From assembly GCA_963665155.2 (NCBI GenBank), contig CAXXFI010000002.1, forward strand, positions 124,001 to 188,000: DNA of 64,000 nt. Reading direction: 5' to 3'. Source of the DNA: UBA1141 sp963665155. Its GTDB lineage: Bacteria; Chloroflexota; Dehalococcoidia; Lucifugimonadales; UBA3495. Every line of letters starts with the position of its first letter. Position 1 is the first letter of the stretch. This document shows positions 59,591 through 64,000 of the stretch, one piece after another. The notes below the pieces were generated by a model, which saw only the letters and a list, made by a program, of their open reading frames with translations, did not search any database and was not told the DNA's origin. Position numbers and translations under genes: made by a program.

Positions 59591-62428
59591 ATGTCTCTAC
59601 ACTTCCCTACGGCTTCTCCCTTCGAATTGGTCCACGTGGCCTTGGACCTGGAAACAACAGGGCTGGATCAAAGCCGCGATACCATCATTGAGGTAGGCGC
59701 TGTAAAATTCGAGGGCGACCGGGTTCTAGACACCTTCCAGACCTTCATCAACCCCAGCCGGTCTATCCCGGAATTTGTACAGCGCCTCACCGGTATTTCC
59801 GAAAACCAGGTCAAGCGAGCGCCTTTCTTCAGCAGTATCGTCTCCGAACTGGCCGACTGGATCGAAGACCATCCGGTTATAGGGCACAACGTTTCCTTCG
59901 ACCTGGCCTTTCTCTCATCTCACGGCCTGCATTTGAAAAACCCTGCCTACGACACGTGGGACCTCGCTTCGGTTCTTCTGCCCAGTTCGCCTCATTACTC
60001 CCTGGGATTTCTATCCGACCATTTTGCTGTATCCCACAAAGACCGTCATCGGGCCTTGGGAGACGCCAAAGCGACCTTCCTGGTTTTCAACCAGTTGCTA
60101 AAAAAGGCCCAAGAGTTGGATAGCGGCCTGCTGGAAGCCTTGATCAAACTGTCGGACCGCAGTAACTGGGCCATCGGACCGCTTCTTGCGGGGCTCCAAG
60201 CAGCCAAAGGCCCAAGCACGGTTTCCGCCTTTGGCTTGACCGGCCTGGATATGGAAAACCTTTCAGCCCGATTGGCTCGCCCCGAGAAGCGCCGGGCAGA
60301 CAACAATCTCATTTCTCTAGACGAAGAAAAGGTAGCAACTCTTCTGGGGATGAAGGGGCCATTCGCAAAAACATTCTCAGGTTTCGAGCACCGGCCGGAA
60401 CAGGAGCTAATGCTGGCCGGAGTGACCCATGCGATCCACGGTAGCAAACACCTGGTTGTGGAAGGTGGGACGGGCGTGGGCAAGACCATGGCTTATCTGC
60501 TGCCAGCCGTCCTGTTTGCTTTGTCCAAAGGCCAGCGAGTCGTTGTCTCCACGAAGACCATCAACCTGCAGGAGCAGTTGCTGACGAAGGACATTCCTGC
60601 GGTGGTTTCGGTCTTGGAAGAAGCCGGCTTGGTGGAAAAAGGCCACATAAAGGCGACCCTTCTAAAGGGTCGCGCCAATTATATGTGCCTACATCGCTGG
60701 AATTACCTGGCTCGAAGCGAACACCCCACCGTAGATGATGCCCGGTTACTGAGCAAAACCGCAGTGTGGATGCAGGACACTTTAACCGGCGATAGGGGCG
60801 AGATAAACCTTGCCGGGCGTGACGCTTTTACATGGAACCGGGTCTCCGCCGGAGAGAAAGGTTGGTGCCCCGGCCTCCGAGACGGTGGCCCATGCTTCTT
60901 GCGCACTGCCCGGGAGCGCGCAGAACAAGCCCACATAATAGTCGTTAATCACGCTTTACTTATGTCGGATCTCGTCCGGGGCGGCAGCCTGATACCGGAT
61001 TATCAGTACTTGGTAGTGGACGAAGCGCACAACCTGGAAGACGAAGCCACCAGGCAGTTGGGGTTCGACGTAGCTCCAGACAGGTTGGAAGAAACAACCG
61101 AGCTACAGAGCCGGCTGATCACCCAGTTACGCATCGCGCTGGCCACCGAAATCTCGGCATCGGCGGTCCGTCAAGAGGCGGACAAAGCTATATCCGATGT
61201 CGAAACAACGACGCCGAACATCCGGGAACTGTGGGCTCGCCTGTGGGCTGCAGCGGAACGGGTATTGGAAGTAAGAACGCCCGATGGCTCGGAAGAGAGG
61301 GCGCAGATATTGTTGGACCATCAGGTTAGGGCCCAACAGGTGTGGTCCGACTTGGTTCTTGAGTGGGAAAACCTTGAGGTCCGGTTAACACAAGCGGGCC
61401 AGGTTATGTCGCGGTTGCAGCGGTTCTTAGAATCCACCACCCTCGCCGGGGCAACCGATCAGCCGTCTCTGGTGATGGAAGCATCAAACATAATCGACAA
61501 TCTGGAGACGCTTCGGAGCCAACTCGAATCCGTGTTGGGCTCGCCCAACGATGATGCCATCCTGTGGTTGGCCCGGGACCAAGCCAAAGGAGACGCATCC
61601 CTCCACTCGGCGCCCTTGGATGTGGGAGCTACGCTTAAAGAAGAACTGTTCAACCGGAAAGAGTGCGTGGTTATGACCAGCGCGACCTTGAGCACCGAAG
61701 GAACCTTCGACTACTTCCGGCGCAGAAGCGGCGTGCCGGAGGAAAGCCAGGAACTGTTGGTGGGTTCGCCGTTCAACTACCAAAAGGCAGCGGTTTTACT
61801 TATCCCCGCTGACATGCCAGCCCCCAATGCCGATGGTTATATGGATGCTTTGTCCCGGATCTTAGTGGACTTGGGTAAGTCGTTGGGCGGCCGGACGATG
61901 GCTTTGTTTACCTCTTACTCCGCTCTCCGGGGAGTGGCCAGCAGGGTACGAGCCCCGTTGCTGGGAGAGGGTATTCAGGTACTGGCCCAGAGCATAGACG
62001 GTGGGCCTCAGCAACTCATCAGCCGATTTAAGGAAAACCCTAAAAGCCTGCTTTTGGGCACCGCCAGCTTCTGGGAGGGTGTGGATATGCCCAGTGGCAC
62101 ATTAAAAGCATTGGTTTTGACCCGGCTACCTTTCCAGGTGCCCACCGACCCTGTGGTTAAAGCCAGGTCGGACCAATACGACGACCCATTCAAGGAATTC
62201 TCCATCCCTCAAGCGGTTTTGCGTTTTCGCCAAGGCATCGGACGGCTGATTCGGAACAAAGGTGATAAAGGCGCGATAGTAGTCTTGGACCGGCGCATAA
62301 CCGGGCGCAACTACGGAGACTCTTTCCTAAAATCGATTCCCCCGTGCACCTTGAAACCAAGCAATTTATCAAACGTGGGCACATTGGCTGCCCAATGGGT
62401 GGGTGATGATGATGGAGCTAGCCACTGA
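59591..62428 (+). CDS. dinG: DinG-type helicase with N-terminal DnaQ-like exonuclease domain
   Basis: The 945-residue protein has residues 15-175 as a DEDD exonuclease: ALDLETTGLD near residue 18, VIGHNVSFDLAF near residue 97, and HRALGDAKAT near residue 153. This is followed by an XPD/DinG helicase. Walker A is EGGTGVGKTMAYLLPAVL (near 293) and the Walker B box is VDEAHNLED (near 475). Iron-sulfur ligands visible are Cys in ANYMC (near 365), GWC (near 425) and GPC (near 434). Only three of the usual four Cys are seen. QGIGRLIRN near 880 is motif VI. It should unwind DNA 5' to 3' and degrade 3' ends. It overlaps the next gene. Confidence 0.92.
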   Translation: MSLHFPTASPFELVHVALDLETTGLDQSRDTIIEVGAVKFEGDRVLDTFQTFINPSRSIPEFVQRLTGISENQVKRAPFFSSIVSELADWIEDHPVIGHNVSFDLAFLSSHGLHLKNPAYDTWDLASVLLPSSPHYSLGFLSDHFAVSHKDRHRALGDAKATFLVFNQLLKKAQELDSGLLEALIKLSDRSNWAIGPLLAGLQAAKGPSTVSAFGLTGLDMENLSARLARPEKRRADNNLISLDEEKVATLLGMKGPFAKTFSGFEHRPEQELMLAGVTHAIHGSKHLVVEGGTGVGKTMAYLLPAVLFALSKGQRVVVSTKTINLQEQLLTKDIPAVVSVLEEAGLVEKGHIKATLLKGRANYMCLHRWNYLARSEHPTVDDARLLSKTAVWMQDTLTGDRGEINLAGRDAFTWNRVSAGEKGWCPGLRDGGPCFLRTARERAEQAHIIVVNHALLMSDLVRGGSLIPDYQYLVVDEAHNLEDEATRQLGFDVAPDRLEETTELQSRLITQLRIALATEISASAVRQEADKAISDVETTTPNIRELWARLWAAAERVLEVRTPDGSEERAQILLDHQVRAQQVWSDLVLEWENLEVRLTQAGQVMSRLQRFLESTTLAGATDQPSLVMEASNIIDNLETLRSQLESVLGSPNDDAILWLARDQAKGDASLHSAPLDVGATLKEELFNRKECVVMTSATLSTEGTFDYFRRRSGVPEESQELLVGSPFNYQKAAVLLIPADMPAPNADGYMDALSRILVDLGKSLGGRTMALFTSYSALRGVASRVRAPLLGEGIQVLAQSIDGGPQQLISRFKENPKSLLLGTASFWEGVDMPSGTLKALVLTRLPFQVPTDPVVKARSDQYDDPFKEFSIPQAVLRFRQGIGRLIRNKGDKGAIVVLDRRITGRNYGDSFLKSIPPCTLKPSNLSNVGTLAAQWVGDDDGASH

Positions 62429-63320
62429 CCAACCGTTAGACTTGGCCGCCAGCTTGGAAAGCGGGCAATCCCATCGCTGGGAGCGTGATGGGGAATGGTT
62501 CTCCGGCGTGGTGGACGGTGCGTTCATTAAAATGCGCCAGGACGCCGGTGGGCGGATCGAGTACCTTTGCGACTCCCACCCTCAGTCTTGGGTAGAACCC
62601 CTTCTCAGAAGATACTTCCGCCTGGACGATGACCTTCCAGCGATTTACTCTGAGATAAAAGCAGACCCCAGGGTTGCCGAGATGGTTGACCGCTATCCCG
62701 GGTTGCGTATTCTACGAATCGAACCTTGGGAGTGCGTGATTTCTTTTATATGCTCCGCCAATTCCAACATACCCCGCATTCACCAAAACATGGAAGCTCT
62801 GGCCACGAACTTCGGCGACCTGGTTTTTATTAACAGCAGCCCCGACAATGGCAAGTACCTCAGCCAGTCCCGTCATGCCTTTCCCACTCCCGCCCAGCTG
62901 GGCGAGGCCGGTGAGGCAGAATTGCGCAGGCTGGGATTGGGGTTTCGAGCGCCCTACGTCGATAAGACCACCAGAATGGTCTTGGATGGCCGCTTGGACT
63001 TGGACCGTCTGGTGAATTTACCCTATCTGGAAGCCAAGAGCAGCCTGATGGAATGCCCTGGCATCGGCCCCAAGGTTGCCGACTGTATCGCCGTATTTTC
63101 GCTGGATAAGCTGGAAGCGTTCCCCATAGACGTGTGGATACGCCGTGCTCTGAGCGAGTGGTACTTTGCCGGAGAAAAACCGCCCCCCGACCGGATAATG
63201 TTGGAGTGGGCCCAAAACCACTTTGGCCGCTACGGCGGGTACGCCCAGCAGTACCTCTTCCATGGCATGAGGTTAAGAAAGAAGGTCAAAGAAGTGGAAC
63301 CTGAACCAATAACCGTTTGA
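62406..63320 (+). CDS. 8-oxoguanine DNA glycosylase/AP lyase (OGG1 type)
   Basis: The protein has about 304 residues. The N-terminal domain has LAASLESGQSHRWERDGEWF, matching the SGQxFRW opening of OGG1 proteins. The HhH-GPD domain has LMECPGIGPKVADCIAVFSL near residue 205 with the catalytic Lys, and LEAFPIDVWIRRAL with the catalytic Asp. These align with the Lys249/Asp268 pair of human OGG1. It excises oxidised guanine. Start candidates are ATGs at 62406, 62409 and 62412, all overlapping the dinG end by 17-23 bp, which couples the two DNA-repair genes. Confidence 0.92.
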   Translation: MMMELATDQPLDLAASLESGQSHRWERDGEWFSGVVDGAFIKMRQDAGGRIEYLCDSHPQSWVEPLLRRYFRLDDDLPAIYSEIKADPRVAEMVDRYPGLRILRIEPWECVISFICSANSNIPRIHQNMEALATNFGDLVFINSSPDNGKYLSQSRHAFPTPAQLGEAGEAELRRLGLGFRAPYVDKTTRMVLDGRLDLDRLVNLPYLEAKSSLMECPGIGPKVADCIAVFSLDKLEAFPIDVWIRRALSEWYFAGEKPPPDRIMLEWAQNHFGRYGGYAQQYLFHGMRLRKKVKEVEPEPITV

Positions 63321-63422
63321 CGAAGCGAGAGAATTAGCCTTCTAGTACCAAGGCGGTGGGCTTCCGGCGGGCGGTTAAGAAGAATTGGAGCATCTTTCCG
63401 TTGTGCCATTGTTCAACTCCGC

Positions 63423-64000
63423 TTACGGGGGTGCCAACAGCAGCTTTCCGAAGAAGTTTGTTTCTTGCATTGCCGTGTGGGCTGCGGCAGCGTCTCTCAG
63501 CGGCAAAACCCGGTCCACTACAGGCCGGATCACTCCCCGGTTGAGCACGGTGACGATCTCCCGCATGTCTTCTTTAGTTCCCATGAAAGTGCCGTATATT
63601 TCTTTTTGCTGGCTGAATAGCAGTCCTAGGTGCAACTCGACTCTCAGCCCGGTAGTCGCGCCGCAGATTCCGTAGCGGCCTCCCGGCCGGAGGGCGTTAA
63701 AAGCTTTGGGGAAGAAATCGGCCCCCACATGGTCTACTACGGCATCGGCCCCTAGTCCCCCGGTCAGTTCCTTGGTGCGTTCGGTGATGTCTTCTTCGTT
63801 GTAGTTAATAACCTCGTCCGCGCCTAAAGAAAGGGCCTTGGCAGCTTTCTCGGGAGTACTGGTGGTGGCTATGACCCTGGCACCGATGACGTTCTTGGCC
63901 ACCTGAATCGCAGCGGTGCCCACGCCTGCCGAGGCGGAAAGCACCAGTACGGTCTCCCACGCCTTGACTTGCATCCGCCGCACCAGCATGTTCCAAACTG
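63423..64000 (-). CDS. Medium-chain dehydrogenase/reductase (quinone oxidoreductase-like), partial
   Basis: At least 190 residues of the C-terminal part are present; the frame continues past the window edge, so the N-terminus is missing. VKAWETVLVLSASAGVGTAA is the Rossmann loop of zinc-type MDR enzymes, followed by LGADEVINYNEEDI and DAVVDHVGADFFPKAFNALR. SGA or GAG-type loops are usual where this has SASAGVG. Known relatives are NADPH-dependent quinone or enoyl reductases and alcohol dehydrogenases. The M at 63989 is internal: upstream codons (VWN-MLVRRMQV) continue the domain. Confidence 0.85.
   Translation of the reverse strand, partial: VWNMLVRRMQVKAWETVLVLSASAGVGTAAIQVAKNVIGARVIATTSTPEKAAKALSLGADEVINYNEEDITERTKELTGGLGADAVVDHVGADFFPKAFNALRPGGRYGICGATTGLRVELHLGLLFSQQKEIYGTFMGTKEDMREIVTVLNRGVIRPVVDRVLPLRDAAAAHTAMQETNFFGKLLLAPP

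Overview
The window looks like a piece of a Chloroflexota chromosome, most likely a Dehalococcoidia or SAR202-type lineage. This is inferred from gene content, not from a marker-gene tree. Pointers are a giant membrane protein with the Chloroflexi/archaeal YYY domain (DUF2298), luciferase-like F420/FMN monooxygenases next to CaiB/BaiF CoA-transferases and MmgE/PrpD proteins, an 11-subunit complex I without NuoEFG, and PD40 beta-propeller lipoproteins. No rRNA, tRNA or CRISPR array was seen.

Layout. 0.1-4.2 kb is a decaying surface-protein region: two genes share an N-terminal domain plus membrane anchor. The larger one (Thr-Pro linkers, InlB-like modules, PD40 propeller) is frameshifted and has lost its N-terminus next to a truncated IS1182-type transposase. 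4.4-17 kb is catabolic: acyl-CoA dehydrogenase, two MmgE/PrpD proteins, a CoA-transferase, two luciferase-like monooxygenases, a dihydropyrimidinase-like hydrolase and two alpha/beta hydrolases, with a small DUF4258/DUF2283 pair (the first gene frameshifted). 17.4-20.7 kb holds a lone precorrin-2 methyltransferase and leuS. A block of 46-bp and 12-bp tandem repeats separates leuS from a potassium-uptake cluster (TrkH, three RCK-type proteins, a universal stress protein) that runs into pheA by stop/start overlap. 27.5-32.3 kb is the glycosyltransferase-YYY fusion. 32.5-37 kb carries GAPDH, an FMN-dependent 2-hydroxyacid oxidase, enolase and a SLOG/TIGR00725 protein.

37.2-49.5 kb is the complex I operon on the minus strand, transcribed nuoA, B, C, (two small HicB-like ORFs), D, H, I, (one small Cys-rich ORF), J, K, L, M, N. 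There is no NuoE, F or G, so the electron donor is probably not NADH through the usual input module. 49.8-64 kb is mixed housekeeping and catabolism: a CinA-like/nucleotidyltransferase fusion, flavin reductase, PD40 lipoprotein, amidohydrolase, trmD, thioesterase, enoyl-CoA hydratase, a metallo-beta-lactamase-fold hydrolase, a PHP protein, a DinG-type helicase overlapping an OGG1-type glycosylase, and the end of a medium-chain dehydrogenase.

The region is rich in small repeats: a palindromic C5T3/A3G5 family that sits between genes and also inside two reading frames, a roughly 145-bp MITE-like element in two copies, GTTCG...GAACCA hairpin repeats, and several minisatellites. The least explained items are the three small ORFs embedded in the complex I operon, the dual-RCK potassium cluster, and the repeat block before trkH.
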